NCBI RefSeq assembly: GCF_900170035.1
Contig: NZ_LT828546.1
Span: 159,941 to 194,810, forward strand
Origin: Desulfamplus magnetovallimortis
GTDB taxonomy: Bacteria; Desulfobacterota; Desulfobacteria; Desulfobacterales; Desulfobacteraceae
Length of the DNA: 34,870 nt
Direction of reading: 5' to 3'
Part shown: piece after piece, positions 8,335 through 16,619 of the stretch
Layout: every line of letters begins with the position of its first letter
Numbering within the stretch: position 1 is the stretch's first letter
Translations under genes and position numbers: made by a program
Notes under the pieces: generated by a model
What the model was told of the DNA's origin: nothing
What the model saw: the letters and a program-made list of their open reading frames with translations, nothing else
Database searches by the model: none

Positions 8335-9471
8335 TTAAATCCCCAACACATTACAAAGAAGAGTAATTGTGGCAGTTGCAACTACAATGGCCACAATCCC
8401 TGTCACCACAGCAGAGGTTGCAGCCTCTCCAACAGCAGATGCGCTCCTTTTGCACTGCATTCCCCTCATACACCCTGCAATTGCAACAAGGATGCCAAAC
8501 ACAAAACTCTGAAAAAGACCAATCCAGAAGCTGTTAAGAGATACTGATGCCTTTGTCATGTTGTAATACTCCATGACATTGAGATCCAGCATGAAAATAC
8601 CAACAGCCATGCCTCCCATAATACCCATCAAATCAGCATAAAGGCATAAAAGCGGCATTAAAAGAGAAAGTGCAAGAATCCTTGGCATAACAAGGAACTC
8701 CATGGGAGAGATTCCCAATGTTTTAAGGGCATCAATCTCTTCGTTCACCTCCATTGTACCAAGTTGAGCTGCAAAGGCAGCACCTGTCCTGCCTGCCATT
8801 ATTACACCTGCCATCACCGCACCCATGACTCTTATCATTGCAATCCCCACAAGACTTGCAACATAGATTTGTGCTCCAAACATAACAAGCTGAACCGCTC
8901 CGACAAATGCCAGAATCAGTCCAACAAGGGCACTTATAAGAGATACAATGGGAAGAGCATCAGCGCTGCACTCCTTTATTACAGGGAAAATCACAGACCC
9001 ACGTATTTTATATCTTCCTGAAATCAACCTTAAAAATGCCCAAAATGCATCACCTGTAAATGCAATAATATCACTTGAGGCATTAGCAAAATCAATAACC
9101 TTCCCACCAAAAACAGTGATAAAAGATGGTTTACGGGCAGCTTCTATGCTGCCCCGACGCTCGGGCACGGCATGTGCAAGTGCAAGAAGCCGCCTGACAC
9201 CACCGGGCAGGGAATCATCAATCCACTCAATACTTTTTTTTGAGCAATAGCTGTGAATATCATTTATTAATGCCAGAAAAGTGCTGTCCCAGCGCTGCAA
9301 CCCATCTGTTTTAAAGATTATGTATTTCAAATCTTTGATGGAGTGGATTTTTTCCACCAAATCAATTGAGGATGCAGGCGGACTATCCATAATAAAATCC
9401 CCAGCCATGACCACAAGCAGGCCGCTTTGGTTTAATTCATTTTTATGCAAATCACAGGAGATTGTGCCCAT
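8335..9471 (-). CDS. mlaE: Lipid ABC transporter permease with N-terminal STAS-like domain (MlaE-like)
   Basis: 378 residues. It is the membrane permease of the Mla-type phospholipid transporter. The first 110 or so residues resemble a STAS domain (IIFKTDGLQRWDSTFLALI), as in many MlaE-family permeases where this domain is fused on. The rest has five or six hydrophobic segments and the family motif EEIDALKTLGISPMEFLVMPR, a cytoplasmic coupling helix that docks on MlaF. First gene of the mlaE-mlaF-mlaD-lipoprotein operon. The ATG at 9471 belongs to the last of three 39-bp tandem units (9464-9580), each supplying AAGGTGG and ATG, so this start is well placed. Confidence 0.88.
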   Translation of the reverse strand: MGTISCDLHKNELNQSGLLVVMAGDFIMDSPPASSIDLVEKIHSIKDLKYIIFKTDGLQRWDSTFLALINDIHSYCSKKSIEWIDDSLPGGVRRLLALAHAVPERRGSIEAARKPSFITVFGGKVIDFANASSDIIAFTGDAFWAFLRLISGRYKIRGSVIFPVIKECSADALPIVSLISALVGLILAFVGAVQLVMFGAQIYVASLVGIAMIRVMGAVMAGVIMAGRTGAAFAAQLGTMEVNEEIDALKTLGISPMEFLVMPRILALSLLMPLLCLYADLMGIMGGMAVGIFMLDLNVMEYYNMTKASVSLNSFWIGLFQSFVFGILVAIAGCMRGMQCKRSASAVGEAATSAVVTGIVAIVVATATITLLCNVLGI

Positions 9472-9580
9472 AAATCACGCCACCTTCAAAAAATTGATAT
9501 TTGTGCCCATAAATCACGCCACCTTCAAAAAATTGATATTTGTTCCCATAAATCACGCCACCTTCAAAAAATTGCTATTA
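9464..9580 (-). repeat. 39-bp tandem repeat (three copies) carrying RBS and start codon of mlaE
   Basis: GTGCCCATAAATCACGCC recurs at 9464, 9503 and (with one change) 9542, a period of exactly 39 bp. Read on the minus strand, each unit has the AAGGTGG ribosome site followed by ATGGGCACA, the first codons of mlaE. The two upstream ATGs open minicistrons of 11 codons plus stop (MGTNINFLKVA) at 9514-9549 and 9475-9510. Each stop lies three bases before the next ATG. Confidence 0.92.
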
Positions 9581-9582
9581 TA
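9577..9582 (-). promoter_or_regulatory. Candidate -10 box for the mlaE operon
   Basis: TATAAT on the minus strand lies within a GCTATTATAGC palindrome, just upstream of the 39-bp repeat array. The -35 region is weak (TTTCCT-like). If used, the transcript would begin at about 9570, and the whole repeat array would be its leader. Confidence 0.35.
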
Positions 9583-9797
9583 GCAGTTTTTATTGTTCCC
9601 CAGGAAAGTAAAGCTCCTGGCCAAAATCACCAGCTTTTCTACACCAGGATAAAATCAGCACCCAAAGTACGATTCTTTAAGAGTTACTCCATCACTTACA
9701 TATCAAAAATTGAAGACTAAAAACAATGAATATGGTATATAAATAAAAAATCAGGATATACCTCATATGAGTTGTTCCTGATGGAGACGTCCAAAAA

Positions 9798-11852
9798 ATG
9801 GTATCAGACATCACACCAATAGTGAGGATACAAAAAATGCTTGAATTAACCAGTTCCCAACGGGCAAGGGCGGCAATAAGAGAATTCAAGACAATTACCG
9901 ATTCTCTTGCCATAAGAGGCTTTTACCGGCCTTCAGGAAAATTTGGAAAGGCACTTGAAAACTGCTTGAAAGAACTCAGCCCTGAAATTTACGGGACCAT
10001 GAATGACAGTAGGGTAGTTGAACTCAAGGGTCTTGAATATGTTATTGACCGTTTGCCACAGGGAATTGAACAGGCAACCAAAATTATCCTGACAGATGAA
10101 GACCAGTTTGAAGAGACTCCGTTCACCGTTATTGAGCCGCTGAAGCGCAGAAGAATATCCTACCGTATCAATAATAATGAACTCTGTTTTATAATATCAA
10201 GGGGTATCAGCGAAATCCACGATATCATAACCCACATGACTTTCCTTAATATTGAAGCAAAAAAGATATTCAGGAAGATGCATGATGATTACGGAGAGGT
10301 TCGTTCCGAGTGGTTGCAGCTTGAGAAGCTGATTCATCTCAACAGGCCACTTTCCGAAGGAGAGCTTGATTCTGCACTGTGGAACATGAGCATCATACTT
10401 GGCCGCCCCTACCATGAAACCCGTGAAACATATGAGTATCTTGAAAAAAACCGCAATGAAAAACAGAGCAACAGCGGACTTTTTTCATTTATATACCATC
10501 TGGCAAAACGCATTGAAACTGATTACAAATCAAGGGACGATGCCCTTGTGATCTACTTTACCCCGTCACTCATGAATATCATAGGTCATCAGAAGTATGG
10601 AAAGCTCTGGGCATCACGGATTGACAGGGAACTTAAAGATCTTAAACTTGATAAACGTCCCATACACATAATCAGTGCAAACATGCACAGTGTCATTAAC
10701 CTTATATATGGCTATGCAGCTTTAAATGAAGATGGAAATCGTGTATTTGGTTCTTCTGAGTCACCTTCTACTTCAAATCAGACAAATAGTGCTGATACTT
10801 CTGAATCACCTTACAATACAAAACAGACAAATGGCACCAATATATCTGAGTCATCTTCTAAAGCAAAACAGACAAATAGTACTGATGCATCTGAGTTATC
10901 TTCTCAATTAAAACAGACAAATGGTGCTGATGCTTCCAAATCATCTTTTAATGCAAACCAGACAAATAACAGTGATACTCCTGAATCATCTTATGCCACA
11001 CAGCAGATGAACAGAGTTGGTGCAAAAATGGAGCTGTATGCTTTTTTCTCCTTGCTCAGGGACAAAAAAGATACCATTATAGACTTTGCAACAACAAGAG
11101 GCCTTTACCTTCTGCCTGATGAATCAGGTGCCAACATAGATTGCCAGATCATTGATACTTCCAAGATTTCATCAATATCCCTGCACCCTGAAATTGCAAA
11201 GGAGCTTGATATTGAAGCCATTGATGCCCTTCCGGATCTGGAAAAACCTGTACTGCTTGTAATTGATTATGCATTTGGGGCACAGGCCTTTGAGGTTATG
11301 GAGCAATTGCTGAAGCCATTTGAGCAAAATGGAAATGGCAAACTTCAAAAAAATCCCAAAAAGGTTGGCTCAATATCAATAATGGGCAAGGCAGGGATTC
11401 TTACGGGTGACAAGGGAGATATCATGCTTGCAACAGCCCATGTTTGTGAAGGTACAACAGATAACTATCTTTTTGAAAATGATCTTCTACCTCAGTTTTT
11501 TGACGGGGAGACCAATGTCTATGTGGGGCCAATGGCAACGGTTCTGGGCACCTCCCTTCAGAACAGGGATGTGCTTGAGATGTTCAAATCAGACTGGAAT
11601 GCAGTTGGTCTTGAAATGGAGGGCGGTCACTATCAGAAAGCAATAAATGCATCCATAATCAAAGGCAACATTCCGGCTGAAACATGCACAAGATATGCAT
11701 ACTACGCATCTGATAACCCCCTTATGACCGGCAATACACTTGCTGCAGGTGCAATGGGACAGGAGGGGATCAAACCAACCTATATGATAACAAAAGTAAT
11801 TGTTAAAAAAATTCTGAGTAACGTTGTTAAATCAGTAGAAACCAACATATAG
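9798..11852 (+). CDS. Nucleoside-phosphorylase-like protein, probably DUF6909 family, with 15-residue repeat insert
   Basis: 684 residues. From memory it resembles the uncharacterised DUF6909 family. Residues 1-310 are a helical domain (GISEIHDIITHMTFLNIEAK). Residues 410-684 hold segments typical of the nucleoside phosphorylase/AMP nucleosidase superfamily: SISIMGKAGILTGDKGD at about 520 and VGLEMEGGHY at about 603. In that superfamily an MEG-type motif binds the ribose. I infer a nucleotide- or nucleoside-cleaving or sensing role but cannot name a substrate. Residues 320-409 are a low-complexity Ser/Asn/Thr/Gln insert of six 15-residue repeats. GGAG at about 9783-9786 precedes the ATG. The pta gene follows after 62 nt, probably in the same operon. 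Confidence 0.65.
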   Translation: MVSDITPIVRIQKMLELTSSQRARAAIREFKTITDSLAIRGFYRPSGKFGKALENCLKELSPEIYGTMNDSRVVELKGLEYVIDRLPQGIEQATKIILTDEDQFEETPFTVIEPLKRRRISYRINNNELCFIISRGISEIHDIITHMTFLNIEAKKIFRKMHDDYGEVRSEWLQLEKLIHLNRPLSEGELDSALWNMSIILGRPYHETRETYEYLEKNRNEKQSNSGLFSFIYHLAKRIETDYKSRDDALVIYFTPSLMNIIGHQKYGKLWASRIDRELKDLKLDKRPIHIISANMHSVINLIYGYAALNEDGNRVFGSSESPSTSNQTNSADTSESPYNTKQTNGTNISESSSKAKQTNSTDASELSSQLKQTNGADASKSSFNANQTNNSDTPESSYATQQMNRVGAKMELYAFFSLLRDKKDTIIDFATTRGLYLLPDESGANIDCQIIDTSKISSISLHPEIAKELDIEAIDALPDLEKPVLLVIDYAFGAQAFEVMEQLLKPFEQNGNGKLQKNPKKVGSISIMGKAGILTGDKGDIMLATAHVCEGTTDNYLFENDLLPQFFDGETNVYVGPMATVLGTSLQNRDVLEMFKSDWNAVGLEMEGGHYQKAINASIIKGNIPAETCTRYAYYASDNPLMTGNTLAAGAMGQEGIKPTYMITKVIVKKILSNVVKSVETNI
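10755..11024 (+). repeat. 45-bp in-frame tandem repeat (six units)
   Basis: Six consecutive 45-bp units encode variants of SESPSTSNQTNSADT. The central CAGACAAATRG core (QTN) is the best conserved part. The last unit is degenerate (PESSYATQQMNRVGA). The divergence between units shows this array is older than the mlaF and mlaE repeats. It sits between the two presumed domains as a linker-like insert. Confidence 0.92.
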
Positions 11853-11914
11853 CCCCTTCCTGTGACTTGAATCTTGAGAAGAAGGCAAATAAGCAAAGGC
11901 ATAATTAATCTATC

Positions 11915-14032
11915 ATGGCAAACAATATATACATCAACGCAACAGGCCCAAGAAGCGGAAAAACAGTTATTACCCTTGGCGTTATGGAACTGATGCTGAG
12001 AAAGCATAAAAAAGTTGGATTTTTCCGTCCCATTGTAAAAGATAGCGAAGGGGTTGACAAGGATATAGCCCTTATCTCATCCTATTTTGATCTCAAAATA
12101 CCGGTCAGCTCAATGTACGGATTTACAACCGAAGAGGCTACAGAACTTGCATCCCATGGAAAACAGGGAGAAGTGATCGAAGGAATTATTACAAAATACA
12201 ACAAGCTGAAGGAGAAGTGCGATTTTGTGGTGTGTGAAGGAACAGACTCTGTAAGTGCTTCATCTGCCTTTGAATTTGACATAAATGCAGAGATAAGTAA
12301 AAATCTGTCAAGCTCGGTACTTCTTGTGGCAAGCGGCCAAGACAAAACAATTGATGAAACAACGCAATCTGTTGAAACTGCCTTCTCTTCAATCAAGAGG
12401 AGAAAAGGCAAAACCATAGGCATTATTATCACAAGAACCAACGTAACAAATGGACAAAAAATCATAAAGCGCCTTTCAAATGCAAACCTTTCAGGCGATC
12501 CGCTCCTTTATGCTGTACCGGAAGATGTATCCCTTGGCCGCCCATCCATAATGGAAATTGTCAAGGAACTGAACGGAAAGGTTCTATGGGGAAAGGAGCA
12601 TCTAAACCGTCATGTTCACAACTTTAACATTGCAGCCATGCAGCTTAGAAATTTTCTTCCCAGAATTGAGCATGGCTCACTTGTCATAACCCCGGGGGAC
12701 AGGGCAGATGTGATTGTTGCCTGCATTGCCTCTGTCTCATCAACATCCCGTAAAAACATTGCAGGACTTATGCTCACAGGAGGCCTTGTTCCATCAAAAC
12801 CTGTGGCAGAGCTTATCAGTGGCTTTCCGGATATCTGCCCTATTATAAGTGTCAAGGAGAACACTTTTCCGGCAGCTACCCGTGTCAATAACATTCAAGC
12901 TGGCATCTCTCCATTTGACAAGCGTAAAATCACACGAATTCTTGCAACCTTTGAAAAACATGTGGATACTGCCAAGCTTGCAGACAAGGTTATCAAAACC
13001 AAAACCACCATAAAAACCCCGAAAATGTTTGAGCTTGAGCTTATCCAAAAAGCAAGGGCAGACAGGCAGCACATTGTCCTTCCGGAAGGTGATGAAGAGA
13101 GGATTCTAAGAGCTGCCGAGATCCTTCTGAGACGTGAAGTTGTGGATATTACGCTTCTTGGAAAGATGGATGTCATACACCGAAAAATCAAGACACTTGG
13201 CCTTCGCATGGATAATGTCAATATCATTGAACCTTCAAAATCAGAATTTTTTGATGAATATATCCAAAGCTACTACGCTCTCAGGGAACATAAGGGCATA
13301 ACCCCCGAATATGCCCATGATATGATGAAAAGCGTCAATGAATATGCCACAATGATGGTCTTTGCAGGTCATGCAGACGGCATGGTATCAGGCTCTGTTA
13401 ACAGCACCGCCGCCACAATACGGCCGGCACTCCAGATACTTAGGACAAAACCTGACTGCTCCATTGTATCAAGTGCCATGTTCATGTGCCTTGAAGACAG
13501 GGTGCTTGTTTATGCAGATTGTGCCATAAATCCTGATCCCAATGCTGAGGAGCTGGCTGAAATTGCAATAAGCTCTGCTCAAACAGCAAAAACCTTTGGA
13601 GTTGACCCTGTTGTGGCCATGCTCTCTTATTCCACCGGTTCATCAGGTTCAGGCGAAGATGTAAATAAGGTGAGACGGGCTTCAGAACTTGCCCGTCTGA
13701 AAGCGTCAGAGGTAATGCCCGACCTTAAAATCGAAGGCCCCATACAATACGATGCTGCGGTGGATGCCTATGTTGCAAAAACAAAAATGCCAAAAAGTGA
13801 AGTTGCAGGTATGGCAACTGTCTTTATTTTTCCTGATCTTAATACTGGTAACAACACATACAAGGCTGTACAGCGATCATCAGGAGCTGTTGCAGTGGGG
13901 CCTGTTCTTCAGGGGCTCAGATATCCTGTAAATGACTTAAGTCGCGGCTGCACAGTAACAGATATTGTAAATACGGTTGCGATCACAGCCATACAGGCTT
14001 TTGCCCAAAAAGATCTTAAATATGATGATTAA
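11915..14032 (+). CDS. pta: Phosphate acetyltransferase (three-domain form)
   Basis: 705 residues, the length of the long proteobacterial Pta. It interconverts acetyl-CoA plus phosphate and acetyl phosphate plus CoA. The N-terminal domain (1-220) is a BioD/CobQ-like P-loop fold with ATGPRSGKTV at about 9-18. A DRTGG domain follows (about 225-330), with VITPGDRADVIVACIA and GLMLTGG. The catalytic PTA_PTB domain starts near 370 (LIQKARADRQHIVLPEGDEE) and contains GMVSGSVNSTAATIRPALQ and SYSTGSSGSGED. In acetate-using or acetate-producing sulfate reducers this links acetyl-CoA with acetate and ATP. No ackA is present in the window. The upstream neighbour is the DUF6909-like protein. No obvious T-tailed terminator follows. 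Confidence 0.95.
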   Translation: MANNIYINATGPRSGKTVITLGVMELMLRKHKKVGFFRPIVKDSEGVDKDIALISSYFDLKIPVSSMYGFTTEEATELASHGKQGEVIEGIITKYNKLKEKCDFVVCEGTDSVSASSAFEFDINAEISKNLSSSVLLVASGQDKTIDETTQSVETAFSSIKRRKGKTIGIIITRTNVTNGQKIIKRLSNANLSGDPLLYAVPEDVSLGRPSIMEIVKELNGKVLWGKEHLNRHVHNFNIAAMQLRNFLPRIEHGSLVITPGDRADVIVACIASVSSTSRKNIAGLMLTGGLVPSKPVAELISGFPDICPIISVKENTFPAATRVNNIQAGISPFDKRKITRILATFEKHVDTAKLADKVIKTKTTIKTPKMFELELIQKARADRQHIVLPEGDEERILRAAEILLRREVVDITLLGKMDVIHRKIKTLGLRMDNVNIIEPSKSEFFDEYIQSYYALREHKGITPEYAHDMMKSVNEYATMMVFAGHADGMVSGSVNSTAATIRPALQILRTKPDCSIVSSAMFMCLEDRVLVYADCAINPDPNAEELAEIAISSAQTAKTFGVDPVVAMLSYSTGSSGSGEDVNKVRRASELARLKASEVMPDLKIEGPIQYDAAVDAYVAKTKMPKSEVAGMATVFIFPDLNTGNNTYKAVQRSSGAVAVGPVLQGLRYPVNDLSRGCTVTDIVNTVAITAIQAFAQKDLKYDD

Positions 14033-14051
14033 TGCATTGTCTTTAGTTTTC

Positions 14052-14190
14052 CTTAATCCGTGGCACGATTTTTGATATATACTGAAATTATTAAGAAAAC
14101 TTGATTTTGGCTTTCACCTCGCAGGTGAAGTAACAAATAGATTTTTTTCAATGATTTCAGACCCAATCAAATTTTGTGCCACGGATTAAG
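14052..14190. repeat. Intergenic element with 15-bp terminal inverted repeats
   Basis: CTTAATCCGTGGCAC at 14052-14066 is perfectly complementary to 14176-14190. A small hairpin (TCACCT-CGC-AGGTGA) lies inside at 14116-14130. Size and structure suggest a miniature inverted-repeat element or a bidirectional structured spacer after pta. I see no second copy in the window. Confidence 0.6.
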
Positions 14191-14210
14191 GGTTTTGACA
14201 ATGCATTAAT

Positions 14211-14292
14211 TAGTTTACATTTTTTTTAATGACACATACCCAAAAATAGGCGTTTAATTCTGGAAAGTGTAAAACGGAAAATGAAACATGCC
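14211..14292 (+). repeat. Divergent/partial copy of the 106-bp palindromic repeat
   Basis: The right half, CTGGAAAGTGTAAAACGG then AAAATGAAACATGCC, closely matches the right end of the 106-bp element at 26784-26889. The left half (AGTTTACATTTTTTTT) is recognisable only as the TTTACA stem. It ends a few bases before the ribosome site of the antitoxin gene. Confidence 0.6.
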
Positions 14293-14307
14293 AAAATAGG
14301 AGGTAAT

Positions 14308-14532
14308 ATGCAATCAATCACAATCCCCCAAATAAATGAAAGGCTTAAAGGGCTTTCAAGCGATAAACTCGCCGTTGTATTTGATTTCATTTCCTACCTG
14401 GCGGAAAAGGAATTGAGCGACGTTCTTCTCAATTCCGCTACAAAGGCAATTGAATGCACGTATGCCTCGGAACAAGTGTTAGCCAGAGATTGGAACCGAC
14501 CGGAAGAGGATGAAGCATGGGCAACTTTGTAA
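14308..14532 (+). CDS. Putative antitoxin (DUF2281-like) of a type II TA pair
   Basis: 74 residues from the ATG at 14308, which follows a near-perfect AGGAGG (14298-14303). The in-frame ATG at 14281 lies inside the upstream repeat (AAAATGAAACATGCC) and has no ribosome site, so I reject it. The sequence MQSITIPQINERLKGLSSD and the following VFDFISYLAE stretch resemble small antitoxins that regulate MazF/PemK toxins. The acidic, Trp-containing tail (DWNRPEEDEAWATL) is a likely toxin-binding segment. Its stop overlaps the toxin start by 16 nt, the usual translational coupling of TA pairs. Autoregulation is likely, but I see no clear operator. Confidence 0.75.
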   Translation: MQSITIPQINERLKGLSSDKLAVVFDFISYLAEKELSDVLLNSATKAIECTYASEQVLARDWNRPEEDEAWATL

Positions 14533-14849
14533 AAGGAGACATCGTGGTGGTTCCTTTTCCATTCTCTGATCTATCCACGAATAAAAAACGCCCAGCTTTG
14601 ATTGTTGCCACATTGCAGGGCGACGATGTTGTCATGTGTCAAATAACCAGCAAAAATGTAAACGACAATTATTCGATTTCACTTTCAAAAGATGATTTCA
14701 AATCCGGGAAGTTGCCAGTTAATAGCAACATTCGACCCAATCGGTTATTCACAGGCGATGCAAATATCATCATCAAACAAGCTGGAAAGTTGAAAAAGGT
14801 AAAATTGGACGATGTTGTTGAAAAAATTGTAGAAATCCTGAAAACATGA
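14517..14849 (+). CDS. MazF/PemK-family toxin (mRNA interferase)
   Basis: 110 residues. The opening FVKGDIVVVPFPFSDLSTNK followed by KRPALIVA is the hallmark of PemK/MazF SH3-like barrel endoribonucleases, which cleave mRNA at short motifs. The KRPALIVA strand and the following VVMCQITSK match the family core. The length of 110 is typical and the gene appears intact. It overlaps the antitoxin gene and lies in an otherwise stable core region between pta and rsmI. Its position right after a MITE-like repeat suggests a horizontally acquired cassette. Whether it is a toxin or a tamed relative cannot be told from sequence. Confidence 0.85.
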   Translation: MGNFVKGDIVVVPFPFSDLSTNKKRPALIVATLQGDDVVMCQITSKNVNDNYSISLSKDDFKSGKLPVNSNIRPNRLFTGDANIIIKQAGKLKKVKLDDVVEKIVEILKT

Positions 14850-14906
14850 AATCGATGCTAACACTTCTGTGCAAGCGACCTGCTTGATGCCCATTATCCA
14901 GGAATC

Positions 14907-15782
14907 TCAATTAAAACTATTCCCAAGTTTTACAATACGGCTGTAAATATCCTGTCTGGAAAGCGATAATCTGTTCGATATCTCCTTTGCAAGTTTTGAT
15001 TTGCTTAAAGATGATATTTCCAGTTCTTTAAGTATATACTGATCAATCTCATCTGAAGACAAGTCATCGCCTTTACAGCTTTCCGCCTCCTGCCATCCAA
15101 CCATAAGAACGCACTCTCCCTTTATGGTGGTGCGCTCTTCAAGTTCCCCTGCAACTGTAACCAGGGTTCCTCTTACATACTCCTCATGAATTTTGGTTAT
15201 CTCCCTTGCCACAACAGCAGGGCGGTCACCCAAAATCAATGCAAGTTCCTGCAACAGTGAAATAATGCGCTTTGGTGACTCATAAAAAATAATGGTTGCC
15301 TTTATATCTTTTAATGATTCTATCTGGCGAATCCTTGCACCCTTTTTTTTATGAAGAAATCCCACAAAATGAAATGAATCTGTAGAAAGGCCACTGACAC
15401 TCAGGGCAGCAACCGCAGCACATGGGCCTGGAACAGGAATGACAGAAATATTGGCTGAGACAGCCGCAGCCACAAGCCTGTATCCCGGATCAGATACAGA
15501 AGGTGTACCGGCATCAGATACCAGAGCAATGCTCTCACCGCCTGAAAGCCTATCCACAAGTTCCGGAATGCGACCTTCTTCATTGTGCTCATGACATGAG
15601 ATAAGAGGTTTTCTTATCTGGTAATGATTTAAAAGTTTTCCTGTGTGGCGTGTATCCTCTGCTGCAATCACATCTGCTTCTCTGAGGATTCTAAGTGCCC
15701 TTAAAGTAATATCTTCAAGGTTGCCTATGGGGGTTGCAACAATATACAAAATACCTGTGGACTCTACATTAAAGCCATGCAT
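14907..15782 (-). CDS. rsmI: 16S rRNA (cytidine-1402-2'-O)-methyltransferase
   Basis: 291 residues, normal length. RsmI methylates the ribose of C1402 in the decoding centre of 16S rRNA using S-adenosylmethionine. It belongs to the tetrapyrrole methylase superfamily. Diagnostic segments are GILYIVATPIGNLEDITLRA, EDTRHTGKLLNHY, SDAGTPSVSDPGYRLV and the pyrimidine-binding FYESPKR. The C-terminal 50 residues form the small helical domain (KSKLAKEISNRLSLSRQDIY). It follows yraN after 42 nt on the same strand and is the last gene of the translation-related run starting at ffh. Confidence 0.95.
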   Translation of the reverse strand: MHGFNVESTGILYIVATPIGNLEDITLRALRILREADVIAAEDTRHTGKLLNHYQIRKPLISCHEHNEEGRIPELVDRLSGGESIALVSDAGTPSVSDPGYRLVAAAVSANISVIPVPGPCAAVAALSVSGLSTDSFHFVGFLHKKKGARIRQIESLKDIKATIIFYESPKRIISLLQELALILGDRPAVVAREITKIHEEYVRGTLVTVAGELEERTTIKGECVLMVGWQEAESCKGDDLSSDEIDQYILKELEISSLSKSKLAKEISNRLSLSRQDIYSRIVKLGNSFN

Positions 15783-15824
15783 AAAGAATCACCTCGCGAG
15801 ACGAACTTATACAAAAAATCCGAT

Positions 15825-16244
15825 TTACGATATAGAAGCATCAAATGCATTTGAAATAAGCTCAATATGTAATGGCTCAGCTCCGGAGCTTTTTGGATTG
15901 GATTTCAGGTAATTTGAATTGGATTTAAGATAAGTCACTACATCAAACCTTACTCTCTTGCCATCAAGGGCATTTTCCCTGATATACTGCATGGCTCCTG
16001 CAATGATCTTTTTTTGTTTGCCACTTCCGACAGCTTCTCGGGGAGACCCATAACGACTTGAAGTTCTTGCCTTTACCTCAACAAAAACAATTGTCTCTTC
16101 GTGAATGGCAATAATATCAATTTCTGCAAAACGGGTACGGTAGTTTCTTTCAATAATTTTAAAACCATTACTTTTAAGGAAACGGCAAGCCTCATCTTCA
16201 GCATGGGAACCCAGATCAATTTTATATTGTCCATGGTATGACAA
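15825..16244 (-). CDS. yraN: UPF0102 (YraN) family nuclease-fold protein
   Basis: 139 residues. YraN proteins have a restriction-endonuclease-like fold of uncertain function and are often encoded beside rsmI or rnhB, as here. Family motifs are GSHAEDEACRFLKSNGFKII, RYRTR-like ERNYRTRFAEIDIIA, and FVEVKARTSSRYGSPREAV containing the PD-(D/E)XK-like E-V-K. The segment YLKSNSNYLKSNPKSS near the end is a 7-residue direct duplication (about 15889-15935) that lengthens a normally 115-125-residue protein. Otherwise intact. Confidence 0.9.
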   Translation of the reverse strand: MSYHGQYKIDLGSHAEDEACRFLKSNGFKIIERNYRTRFAEIDIIAIHEETIVFVEVKARTSSRYGSPREAVGSGKQKKIIAGAMQYIRENALDGKRVRFDVVTYLKSNSNYLKSNPKSSGAEPLHIELISNAFDASIS

Positions 16245-16261
16245 AAAGATATTACCTTTTT

Positions 16262-16615
16262 AAAAATTATTTAGGAATGAGTATAAAATAACATTCCCAC
16301 TTTAAACTCTACATGTTCCCTGAGTGTTCTTTCAAGGTTTAACTGTCGGGTGGTCTATAATCCCCCTCTCCAGTCATGGTCAATGCTGTTGACTTAAGCC
16401 ACCACCCAACTCATATGAGATTTGAATCTTCAATGATTTCAGTATCTCTCTTGCCTTTTAATACTTAAGGCAACAGCATTGCCAGTCATGGTGAGGGGAT
16501 TGGGGTGCAAAGTGACATTAACAACCAACAACTATAACTTAAAGAAACACTGAGTGGACGGTTCAGTATTCTGGAAATGGTAAAGTTATTTAAGAGCCAT
16601 TCCTTATGAGACTTA
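16262..16615. repeat. Nested palindromic intergenic repeat (about 350 bp)
   Basis: This spacer between rnhB and yraN is built of nested imperfect inverted repeats. Outer arms are TTATTTAGGAATGAG on the left and GTTATTTAAGAGCCATTCC on the right. Middle arms are CCTGAGTGTTCTTT and AAAGAAACACTGAG. Inner arms are CCAGTCATGGTCAATGCTGT and ACAGCATTGCCAGTCATGG. Shorter relatives sit at 22402-22480 and 34050-34230. No ORF is inside. Confidence 0.7.
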
Positions 16616-16619
16616 AATA

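Noticed and set aside
8948-9250. Plus-strand ORF opposite mlaE
   Set aside because: Antisense shadow of a clearly recognised permease; no ribosome site or homology pattern.
9445-9720. Plus-strand ORF with repeated NHATFKK / HKSRHLQKI units near 9445-9720
   Set aside because: The peptide repeats are only the 39-bp DNA repeat read in the wrong strand; no ribosome site.
14052-14190. TGGCAC-N5-TTGA at both ends of the inverted-repeat element as sigma-54 promoters
   Set aside because: The essential -12 GC is GA in both, the match comes from the symmetric repeat ends, and no activator gene is adjacent.
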